Origin: a bacterium UBP6_UBA1196
GTDB taxonomy: Bacteria > UBP6 > UBA1177
DNA: 5,091 bases
Direction: 5' to 3'
Assembly: GCA_002310035.1 (NCBI GenBank)
Contig: DBYC01000017.1
Coordinates: 1-5,091, forward strand
In this document: positions 1 through 5,091 of the stretch, piece after piece
Layout: the number at the start of each line of letters is the position of its first letter
Position numbering within the stretch: the first letter of the stretch is position 1
Program-made: the position numbers and the translations under genes
The notes under the pieces: model-generated
Told to the model about the DNA's origin: nothing
The model's input: only the letters and a program-made list of their open reading frames with translations
Database searches by the model: none

Positions 1-47
1 CCGAATGTGCAGCAGATAACAGCTGCAAGAACCAAAAATTTTTTCAT
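1..47 (-). CDS. Exported protein, N-terminal fragment (continues off left edge)
   Basis: Only the first 15 codons are in the window. They read MKKFLVLAAVICCTF: two lysines after the start, then a hydrophobic run, which is the n- and h-region of a Sec signal peptide. Two adjacent cysteines (residues 12-13) raise the possibility of a lipoprotein, but the residues before them do not make a convincing lipobox. The start is well supported: a GGAGG ribosome binding site lies at 53-57 on the minus strand, five bases before the ATG at 47-45. The gene follows the stop of the PATAN-type gene by 109 bases on the same strand. It has its own candidate promoter and could also receive read-through, since no clear terminator is seen between the two. 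The mature protein is outside the window, so no function can be given. Confidence 0.75.
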   Translation of the reverse strand, partial: MKKFLVLAAVICCTF

Positions 48-105
48 AACTTCCTCCAAAAATAAAATAACAAAAATTGGTTAACCCAAACAAAAAAACC
101 GCATG

Positions 106-133
106 ATGGTATTCAAAAAAAGTCCGATGTCAA
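106..133 (-). promoter_or_regulatory. Candidate sigma70 promoter for the left-edge exported-protein gene
   Basis: On the minus strand a perfect TTGACA (133-128) is followed after 16 bases by TACCAT (111-106), a four-of-six match to TATAAT. Transcription would start near position 100, giving a leader of about 50 bases before the ATG at 47. The spacer and leader contain 7-base A/T tracts at 115-121 and 92-98, and a perfect GGTTAACC palindrome lies at 79-86. The -35 is strong and the -10 weak, so the call is moderate. Confidence 0.45.
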
Positions 134-156
134 GCTTTGCAGCAGGTGATTTGAAA

Positions 157-1131
157 TTATTTTTCTTGTTTTTTTGATTTTTGTTTTTTGTCGTCAGAAT
201 TTTTGGTTTTCACCGCTCTAGGGTATGTTTTTTTGTGCCCGCTTTGAAAGGCCTCAAAAGAATCGGAAATTTTGTTGCGGATGAAGGGAAAATCCTTGCC
301 GCTCAGGTCTTCGTTCCTGAGGTCCAGCGTGTTGGTCATAAATGCGAGATAAAGAAAAACGATTATTGCCGCTGTAACGAGCGTTCTGAAAGTGTAGACC
401 GCTATGGAATTCAGAAATTTGTCTTTCCTGAAAAAACTTTGGAAAGACCATTTTTTCTCCACAAAATCGTTTGCCGCATTGACAAAGAAATTCAGAAAGT
501 CAGCTTCCGCGGCTATAGCGCTGTGGAGAAACGGCAGGCCTGATGTTAGGTAAGGTGCGGCGGAGCTTTCGTTAACTATCGAATAGATCGAATCCGTCAG
601 GGTTTTTGCAACGGCCCGGTTTTCCTTAATAAGCGTATCTACAAGCTTGAGCTGCGAGATCGCTATCGGCTTTACACCGTGGACTGGATTTACTTTGTAT
701 TTTATTTCAAAACTGTAGTTGCCGTCGGTCTCCATCATTGCGCTGATGACGTTGAGCCTCATTGCCGTGCTTATCACTTTCGAGTAGAGCAGCATCGATA
801 CATAGCCTTCGTCAACGAGCATTTCAAGAATTGTCTTCATAGCCTTGCTTTTCAGTTTTTCGCATTTTACAAGCTTTTCACGCGATATGAAACCGGAATA
901 TTTCACGATGTCGATAACGGTTTTTTCCATCGGTTTTTTCCGGCTTGTAGCGTAAATCAGCGAACCTTTGACGAAGTAGAAGAGGTATTCGTTCCTCGGA
1001 ACAGAGAGCTTCAGTGTTCCTGTAAGCGAAGAAACGGCTGATTCTGTCAGTACATCAAGCAGTTTAGCATCCCTGAGACTGCCTGCAAAAGCTATTTTTA
1101 TACTTGATTTCTGTAGTATTGCGACAGGCAT
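157..1131 (-). CDS. PATAN/DUF4388-type domain protein with one C-terminal membrane segment
   Basis: Complete gene of 324 residues. Residues about 12-66 (GSLRDAKLLDVLT..., then TGTLKL..., then YFVKGSLIYA) have the pattern of the N-terminal part of DUF4388/PATAN domains, known from cyanobacterial PatA and many signalling proteins. Residues 70-146 fit the helical insertion and closing strand of that fold, ending in DGNYSFE. The LVDEGYVS segment also recalls GspE/MshE N-terminal helices. Residues 150-235 look mainly helical. One membrane segment lies at about 249-266, and a tail from residue 299 carries 11 Lys/Arg in 26 residues. The ATG at 1131 overlaps the TGA of the upstream gene by one base, and AGGAG seven bases before it lies inside that gene's last codons, so the two are probably cotranslated. 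PATAN is thought to mediate protein interactions. No receiver, kinase or other output domain is present, so the role here is unknown. Confidence 0.85.
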   Translation of the reverse strand: MPVAILQKSSIKIAFAGSLRDAKLLDVLTESAVSSLTGTLKLSVPRNEYLFYFVKGSLIYATSRKKPMEKTVIDIVKYSGFISREKLVKCEKLKSKAMKTILEMLVDEGYVSMLLYSKVISTAMRLNVISAMMETDGNYSFEIKYKVNPVHGVKPIAISQLKLVDTLIKENRAVAKTLTDSIYSIVNESSAAPYLTSGLPFLHSAIAAEADFLNFFVNAANDFVEKKWSFQSFFRKDKFLNSIAVYTFRTLVTAAIIVFLYLAFMTNTLDLRNEDLSGKDFPFIRNKISDSFEAFQSGHKKTYPRAVKTKNSDDKKQKSKKQEK

Positions 1132-2888
1132 CAGCTTCTCCTCGCGGCAAAAAGTGCTCTTACTACGGAAAGGAAATAGAAAAACAAATCTATCAGAACA
1201 ATCGATGTTTTTGCGATTATGCCGTCGGTCGTGTCAACGACAAGTCCCATTGTGTTGAAGAAGTAGACGAGGGTGATTACGAGCGGAACTGCCATGTAGA
1301 GAGAGCCTTCGAATGTTTTGTTCACGAACATCAGCCCGCCTCCTGGAAGCAGGAAAGTCAGGAAGTTCATAAAAATAGAGCGTGTTTTGAAAAAACGCTC
1401 TCTGCGTTCTTCGTAAATCTCGCGTTCGCCGCGTTTGAAAAGGGTGTAATCGGCCTTCATGAGTTTGCAGACGGCACAGACATCCGAGCCGCCGGCATTG
1501 CATTTGGAACATGTCACTATTCCGCATTCCGGGCATCTGGAAATTTCAAGCGAGCCGACATAGCAGTATTTGATGAGGATTATAAACAGGTAGTAAAGCA
1601 GTGTCGATACTATGTAGATCATACAGTTCATTCTGTTCCGGCTGTTTCCTGCGTTGTTTCCGCTGCAGAAGTATTTCCAGAGAACCGAAATGTTCGAGAT
1701 GTGAAGATAGGGATACGGGAACGATTCGTTGTTCGTCGAATCCAGGATTTTGCTTTCAAGAGCTGCACTTTCTTCTTTGAAACCGTCTTCGTAAAGTGCT
1801 TTTGCCAGATTGTAGCCGATTTTTTTGTTACCTGTCTGTTCGTATGCCTCTCTAAGGTAAGGAATCGCCTCTTTCGCTTTTCCGTTTGAAGCTAAAGCCA
1901 CTCCCGTCGCGTTTGATAAAATAGCCTTTATCTCCGGAATTTCGGCGGAGGCTAACTCTTTCTTCAGGTTGAACGCTGCACGGCTGAAGTTGTTCGAGTA
2001 TAAAAACAGGAATCCTTTTGCCATATAGGCTCCCGGCTGCGAAGTGTCGATGTTGTTTTCAGGGAGCATGTCGGGCGAGATTATCGCGGTGAGATGGTTG
2101 AATGCGACATTCTGGTCGTAAGGACTCGGCCGGTCCTTTTCGGAAAGCATCGCGAAACCTGATGAAAGGATGAAAAAGAGAACTGTAATATGCAGGACGA
2201 TCTTTTCGGCGCGTGTTCCGATGTCTCCGAAAAAAATCATGAACGGTATCGCTATAAATATGATATTGTGCGGATTTTTTGAAATTATCCATGCCGAAAT
2301 GAAGAAAGTTGTCAGAAAAGAAACACTGTAAAATCTAGAGAAGCCAGTCAGATGCCGGTATTTGTGGACCAGAAGCTCTGTGTATTTTATAGCCATGATC
2401 CCCAGAAAAAGAATAAAGAAAATCAGGCATATCGTCGACAGATTCCGCACGAGAAGGAAAATTACAGCATCGGAAAACGCGAAATTCAGCGAAGTTTTGG
2501 CAGCAGCGGCGACCTGCGTTATGATTTTATCGACTCTGAACGGTGAGAACTGAAAAAGGCGCAGGAAGTAGTGGTGATGCGCCTCGGGAAGATCCCGCGA
2601 GAATTTTACGGCGAGATCGGCAGCCGTAAGCTGCATTTCAGGATCGGCTTTTTCCGTAACTTTTATGAGATACAGCGAACATCCGAAACAGTTCGGAATG
2701 TTTGCGGCGTTCATTTTCGAAAGGAAGGGAGTTGCCGCTTTTATAAGGATTTCGGGCGATTCGCTGACAAGTGCCGAGTTCACATCGGCGACGAATTCTG
2801 CGGTGTTGATTGCTTCAGTGTGCAGTGTTTCTGCCGAAACTGCCGTGAAAAAGAGAAAAAATATGACAGATAAAAGCGTTTTTTTCAT
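1131..2888 (-). CDS. Polytopic membrane protein with signal peptide, TPR-like region and six-cysteine zinc ribbon
   Basis: 585 residues from the ATG at 2888. A signal peptide (residues 1-19, MKKTLLSVIFFLFFTAVSA) precedes an outside domain (20-150) containing CFGC at 67-70. Membrane segments fall at about 151-167, 186-203, 207-222, 230-249, 422-445, 505-520, 528-545 and 560-581. Residues 284-384 are helical and TPR-like (GVALASNGKAKEAIPYLREA, then YNLAKALYEDGFKEES). Residues 452-474 hold CxxC-x4-CxxC-x7-CxxC, a zinc ribbon. LLPGGGLMFVNKTFEGSLY (about 513-531) resembles the PGxGxxxxG membrane motif of TM2-like proteins. Basic loops place the TPR region outside and the zinc ribbon in the cytoplasm. 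An in-frame ATG at 2921 is rejected because it lies inside the promoter and has no ribosome site, while GGTGAG (2898-2893) sits four bases before 2888. It is the first gene of an operon with the PATAN-type gene. No named family is recognised for the whole protein. Confidence 0.85.
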   Translation of the reverse strand: MKKTLLSVIFFLFFTAVSAETLHTEAINTAEFVADVNSALVSESPEILIKAATPFLSKMNAANIPNCFGCSLYLIKVTEKADPEMQLTAADLAVKFSRDLPEAHHHYFLRLFQFSPFRVDKIITQVAAAAKTSLNFAFSDAVIFLLVRNLSTICLIFFILFLGIMAIKYTELLVHKYRHLTGFSRFYSVSFLTTFFISAWIISKNPHNIIFIAIPFMIFFGDIGTRAEKIVLHITVLFFILSSGFAMLSEKDRPSPYDQNVAFNHLTAIISPDMLPENNIDTSQPGAYMAKGFLFLYSNNFSRAAFNLKKELASAEIPEIKAILSNATGVALASNGKAKEAIPYLREAYEQTGNKKIGYNLAKALYEDGFKEESAALESKILDSTNNESFPYPYLHISNISVLWKYFCSGNNAGNSRNRMNCMIYIVSTLLYYLFIILIKYCYVGSLEISRCPECGIVTCSKCNAGGSDVCAVCKLMKADYTLFKRGEREIYEERRERFFKTRSIFMNFLTFLLPGGGLMFVNKTFEGSLYMAVPLVITLVYFFNTMGLVVDTTDGIIAKTSIVLIDLFFYFLSVVRALFAARRS

Positions 2889-2911
2889 CACACTCACCAA
2901 AAAAACGCGCG

Positions 2912-2940
2912 AATATAACATAAAATTGAAACATTATCAA
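2912..2940 (-). promoter_or_regulatory. Sigma70-type promoter of the membrane-protein/PATAN operon
   Basis: On the minus strand TTGATA (2940-2935) and TATATT (2917-2912) are separated by exactly 17 bases, and each matches the consensus at five of six positions. Transcription should begin near 2905, leaving a leader of about 17 bases before the ATG at 2888. The upstream in-frame ATG at 2921 lies in the spacer and would not be transcribed. The -35 lies within an inverted repeat, suggesting regulation. Confidence 0.65.
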
Positions 2941-2944
2941 TTTT
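2922..2944. promoter_or_regulatory. Operator-like inverted repeat in the divergent promoter region
   Basis: AAAATTGA (2922-2929) is repeated inverted as TCAATTTT (2937-2944) across a 7-base spacer. All eight pairs match. The element covers the -35 of the leftward promoter and lies about 62 bases upstream of the predicted rightward start. A bound protein could therefore block the leftward operon and perhaps assist the carbamoyltransferase promoter. It is A/T-rich and could be chance. It does not fit the ArgR box, and it is one base too long for an FNR site. Confidence 0.35.
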
Positions 2945-2960
2945 TATGGCAGTTTTATAT

Positions 2961-2988
2961 TTGCTTTTTAATCCGCCCTTTCTATAAT
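2961..2988 (+). promoter_or_regulatory. Sigma70-type promoter of the ornithine carbamoyltransferase gene
   Basis: A perfect TATAAT lies at 2983-2988. The best -35 is TTGCTT at 2961-2966 with a 16-base spacer, a weak match that may need an activator. Transcription would begin near 2995, giving a pyrimidine-rich leader of about 35 bases. CGGCCG (2989-2994) lies directly after the -10. Confidence 0.55.
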
Positions 2989-3020
2989 CGGCCGTTTTTT
3001 GTTCAACTTTAACTTTTTTT

Positions 3021-3025
3021 GGAGG
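3021..3025 (+). promoter_or_regulatory. Ribosome binding site that sets the carbamoyltransferase start
   Basis: GGAGG followed by five A residues leads to the ATG at 3031. An in-frame TTG at 3019 would place this site inside the coding region and has no ribosome site of its own, so the ATG is the better start. Confidence 0.85.
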
Positions 3026-3030
3026 AAAAA

Positions 3031-4029
3031 ATGGCTGTTAATCTCAAAGGAAGAAATTTTCTGACACTTAAAGACTTTACACCGGAAGAGATCCGTTACC
3101 TTCTTGACCTTGCTCATGACCTTAAAGCAAAGAAAAGAGCAGGCATCAAAGGCGATCTGCTTGCTGGAAAAAACATTGTCCTTCTTTTCGAAAAAACCTC
3201 GACAAGGACCCGCTGCGCTTTTGAAGTAGGCGCAATGGACGAAGGCGCAGGCGTAACATTCCTCGGCTCGAATGACAGCCAGATGGGCAAAAAAGAGTCG
3301 ATCGAAGACACCGCGAAAGTTCTCGGCAGAATGTTTGACGGAATAGAATTCCGCGGTTTCAAACAGGAAACCGTTGAAACTCTTGCTAAATATGCAGGTG
3401 TTCCGGTTTGGAACGGTCTTACCGACCTTTACCACCCGACACAGATCCTTGCTGACTTCCTCACCATCGAAGAGCATGTTGCGAAACCTCTTAACAAGGT
3501 TAAATTCGTTTACTGCGGCGATGCAAGAAACAACATGGGCAACAGCCTTATGATCGGCGCGGCTAAAATGGGAATGCACTTCGTTTCATGCGCTCCGAAG
3601 GCTCTCTGGCCCGACAGCAAACTCGTAAAAGAGATGAAAGAAGTCGCTAAAGAGACCGGCGCTGTGATCGAATTCTCCGAAGATCCGATCAAAGCTGTAA
3701 AAGGCGCAGATGTCATTTACACCGACGTTTGGGTTTCGATGGGCGAAGAAGCGCTTTTCGAGCAGAGGATCAAACAGCTCAAGGCTTACCAGGTAAATAT
3801 GAAGATGATAAAGGCTACCGGCAATCCGGATGTTATCTTCCTTCACTGCCTTCCGAGCTTCCACGACCTCAACACGAAAGTCGGCAAAGAGATTTTCGAC
3901 AAGTTCGGCATCAAAGAGATGGAAGTCACCGACGAAGTCTTCAGAAGCAGATACTCAAAAGTTTTCGACGAAGCGGAAAACAGAATGCACACGATCAAAG
4001 CGGTTATGTGCGCTACGATAGGAAAATAA
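3031..4029 (+). CDS. Ornithine carbamoyltransferase
   Basis: Complete, 332 residues, the usual length for this family. It transfers the carbamoyl group of carbamoyl phosphate to ornithine, giving citrulline and phosphate, in the cytoplasm. Family signatures are intact: STRTR (57-61) for carbamoyl phosphate, HPTQ (135-138), ARNNMGNS (165-172, ornithine-binding Asn), DVWVSMG (232-238, ornithine-binding Asp and SMG loop), HCLP (272-275) with the active-site Cys, and ENRMH (316-320) with the conserved Arg. The sequence is close to the E. coli ArgF/ArgI and Pseudomonas ArcB type. That group contains both biosynthetic and arginine-deiminase-pathway enzymes, so argF and arcB cannot be told apart here and no symbol is given. 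No arcA, arcC or other arg gene lies in the window. It has its own promoter, diverges from the membrane-protein operon and converges on groEL. No frameshift or missing key residue is seen. Confidence 0.97.
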   Translation: MAVNLKGRNFLTLKDFTPEEIRYLLDLAHDLKAKKRAGIKGDLLAGKNIVLLFEKTSTRTRCAFEVGAMDEGAGVTFLGSNDSQMGKKESIEDTAKVLGRMFDGIEFRGFKQETVETLAKYAGVPVWNGLTDLYHPTQILADFLTIEEHVAKPLNKVKFVYCGDARNNMGNSLMIGAAKMGMHFVSCAPKALWPDSKLVKEMKEVAKETGAVIEFSEDPIKAVKGADVIYTDVWVSMGEEALFEQRIKQLKAYQVNMKMIKATGNPDVIFLHCLPSFHDLNTKVGKEIFDKFGIKEMEVTDEVFRSRYSKVFDEAENRMHTIKAVMCATIGK

Positions 4030-4141
4030 ATCATAAATCCCTTTAATTTTTTTTAAAATCCTTAATAAATTCCGATATTTGATCAAATAAAATCATTCTT
4101 GGCGAAGCGATTTTCCCATCTCCGCATTGGAGTGCAAGGTC
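4030..4141. other. Convergent spacer without a clear terminator for the carbamoyltransferase gene
   Basis: The first half is very A/T-rich. TTTAA (4042-4046) and TTAAA (4053-4057) could form a weak all-A/T stem within a T run, but no GC-rich terminator for the plus strand is seen. The part from 4099 to 4141 is richer in G/C and includes CTCC and GGAG arms around GCATT (4120-4132). It has no coding signal and no recognised motif. Confidence 0.5.
4076..4089. repeat. Perfect 14-base palindrome in the convergent spacer
   Basis: TATTTGATCAAATA is fully self-complementary and centred on GATC. It lies 46 bases after the carbamoyltransferase stop, away from any promoter found here. It could be a protein-binding site or a chance A/T palindrome. 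Confidence 0.5.
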
Positions 4142-4168
4142 AAAAAAAAGGCGGCCCGAAAGCCGCCT
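4142..4168 (-). terminator. Rho-independent terminator of groEL
   Basis: Read on the minus strand, AGGCGGC (4168-4162), loop TTTCGG, then GCCGCCT (4155-4149) form a seven-pair GC-rich stem followed by seven T residues (4148-4142). It begins 26 bases beyond the groEL stop. On the plus strand the same hairpin is followed by TGAAATATT rather than a T run, so it should act only leftward. Confidence 0.92.
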
Positions 4169-4181
4169 GAAATATTAAGAC

Positions 4182-4190
4182 TAAGGAGGT
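4182..4190 (+). promoter_or_regulatory. Perfect Shine-Dalgarno-like sequence beyond the groEL stop
   Basis: TAAGGAGGT on the plus strand is fully complementary to the usual 3' end of 16S rRNA. Equivalently, the groEL 3' untranslated RNA carries ACCUCCUUA. On the plus strand it precedes an ATG at 4202 by 11 bases, which opens a 69-codon frame antisense to the groEL end. No evidence shows that frame is translated. Confidence 0.3.
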
Positions 4191-4194
4191 AAGA

Positions 4195-5091
4195 CTACAT
4201 CATGCCGCCCATTCCGCCCATTCCGCCCATGTCAGGCATTGCGTGGTCGTTGCAGCATTCTTTCTTCGGAGCGTCAACGATGACAGCTTCGGTGGTAAGC
4301 AGTGTGGAAGCGATGCTTGCAGCGTTTGTAAGTGCGCTTTTCGTGACTTTTGTAGGATCGATGATGCCGTTTGCGATCATATCCTTGTATTCGTCTTTCG
4401 CAGCGTCGTAGCCGTAGTTCTCGTTCTTGTTGCCGAGAATGTTGTTGATCACGATGCTTCCGTCGATTCCTGCATTAGCCGAGATCTGGCGGATCGGAGC
4501 TTCAAGTGCGCTTTCGATGATTTTTACGCCGGCTTTCTCCTCGTCGTTTTCGCATTTGATCTCTTTGAGGACTTCCTTGCAGCGAAGGAGAACCGTTCCG
4601 CCGCCTGCTACGATACCTTCTTCAACTGCAGCTCTCGTTGCGTGAAGAGCATCGTCGACTCTGTCCTTCTTTTCCTTCATTTCGACTTCGGTAGCCGCAC
4701 CGACGTTGATTACTGCTACGCCGCCGGCAAGTTTCGCAAGTCTTTCCTGAAGTTTTTCCTTGTCGTAATCCGAAGTTGTCTCTTCGATCTGAGCCTTGAT
4801 CTGTTTCGTTCTTGCTGCGATTGCGTCTTTCGAACCTGCGCCGTCGACGATCGTGGTGTTGTCCTTGTCGATCGTGACTCTCTTAGCGGTTCCGAGCATC
4901 TGAACGGTCGTATTTTCAAGTTTGTTGCCGATCTCTTCGCTGATGAACTGTCCGCCGGTAAGGATAGCGATATCTTCAAGCATAGCTTTTCTTCTGTCGC
5001 CGAATCCCGGAGCCTTTACAGCCGCGATGTTGAGAACGCCTCTGAGCTTGTTGACAACGAGTGTTGCAAGAGCTTCGCCTTCAACGTCTTC
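4195..5091 (-). CDS. groEL: Chaperonin GroEL, C-terminal part (start beyond right edge)
   Basis: 298 residues plus the TAG stop. By alignment from memory to E. coli GroEL, the first residue matches about position 252, so the full protein should have about 549 residues. GroEL forms a double-ring ATP-driven folding chamber in the cytoplasm with GroES. Visible parts are the end of the apical domain (fragment residues 1-125, EDVEGEALATLVVN and KAPGFGDRRKAML), the intermediate hinge (126-157) with DALHATRAAVEEG, where Asp147 corresponds to the ATP-hydrolysis Asp398, and the equatorial domain (158-275) with GGG and the nucleotide-binding Asp245 in IIDPTKVT. The tail ends in GGM repeats and MM, as in most bacterial GroELs, but is preceded by an unusual ECCNDH. 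The reading frame is open to the edge, so an internal Met at 4983 is not the start. The ATP-site residues near 52 and 87, the promoter and any groES lie outside. A strong terminator follows. Confidence 0.98.
   Translation of the reverse strand, partial: EDVEGEALATLVVNKLRGVLNIAAVKAPGFGDRRKAMLEDIAILTGGQFISEEIGNKLENTTVQMLGTAKRVTIDKDNTTIVDGAGSKDAIAARTKQIKAQIEETTSDYDKEKLQERLAKLAGGVAVINVGAATEVEMKEKKDRVDDALHATRAAVEEGIVAGGGTVLLRCKEVLKEIKCENDEEKAGVKIIESALEAPIRQISANAGIDGSIVINNILGNKNENYGYDAAKDEYKDMIANGIIDPTKVTKSALTNAASIASTLLTTEAVIVDAPKKECCNDHAMPDMGGMGGMGGMM

Noticed and set aside
112..159. Possible terminator for the PATAN operon before T runs
   Set aside because: No stem of useful length precedes the T runs on the minus strand.
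181..543. 120-codon open frame on the plus strand
   Set aside because: It is antisense to the PATAN-type gene and has no ribosome site or recognisable motif.
1104..1889. 261-codon open frame on the plus strand
   Set aside because: It lies antisense to the membrane-protein gene, shows no recognisable domain, and has no ribosome site or promoter. The minus-strand frame has clear signal peptide, membrane and zinc-ribbon features.
2926..2940. FNR-like TTGAA-N5-ATCAA
   Set aside because: The FNR consensus has a four-base spacer and TTGAT half-sites. This is one base too long with a mismatch in one half.
3019..3030. In-frame TTG start four codons before the ATG of the carbamoyltransferase gene
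   Set aside because: It would make the GGAGG ribosome site coding and leaves no ribosome site upstream.
2968..3579. 203-codon open frame on the minus strand
   Set aside because: It is a shadow of the ornithine carbamoyltransferase gene, crosses its promoter and shows no family signature.
4102..4108. GCGAAGC mini-hairpin sequence
   Set aside because: Only two base pairs flank the GAA loop. A seven-base match is expected by chance.
4195..4983. GroEL starting at the internal Met at 4983
   Set aside because: The conserved GroEL frame continues without a stop to the right edge, so this Met is internal.

Overview
The window reads as a stretch of bacterial chromosome with compact genes, GGAGG-type ribosome binding sites and sigma70-like promoters. 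Two genes encode N-terminal signal peptides, and a GroEL is present. The spacers are rich in A/T, while the genes have moderate base composition. No mobile element, CRISPR array, rRNA or tRNA is visible. The phylum cannot be fixed. The PATAN/DUF4388-type protein and the TPR/zinc-ribbon membrane protein fit lineages rich in such proteins (for example delta-proteobacteria-like or candidate-phylum bacteria), but that is a guess.

Layout, left to right. (1) Positions 1-47, minus strand: the first codons of an exported protein that continues off the left edge, with its own RBS and a candidate promoter at 106-133. (2) Positions 157-2888, minus strand: a two-gene operon. The first gene (1131-2888) encodes a 585-residue membrane protein with a signal peptide, about eight membrane segments, a TPR-like region predicted outside and a six-cysteine zinc ribbon predicted inside. 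The second (157-1131) encodes a 324-residue protein with an N-terminal PATAN/DUF4388-type domain, one membrane segment and a lysine-rich tail. Stop and start overlap in TGATG, so translation is probably coupled. (3) Positions 2889-3030: a divergent promoter region with one good promoter facing each way and an inverted repeat over the -35 of the leftward promoter. (4) Positions 3031-4029, plus strand: a complete ornithine carbamoyltransferase gene. (5) Positions 4030-4194: a convergent spacer with a strong terminator for groEL but no clear terminator for the carbamoyltransferase gene. (6) Positions 4195-5091, minus strand: the C-terminal 298 residues of GroEL, whose start lies beyond the right edge.

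Two genes are housekeeping (ornithine carbamoyltransferase in arginine/ornithine metabolism, GroEL in protein folding). The least understood part is the PATAN plus TPR/zinc-ribbon operon, which looks like a membrane complex able to link an extracytoplasmic TPR domain to a cytoplasmic PATAN protein. That role is inferred from architecture only. The other points of interest are regulatory: the shared divergent promoter region, possible read-through of the carbamoyltransferase transcript into antisense groEL, and a nine-base perfect Shine-Dalgarno sequence just beyond the groEL stop.
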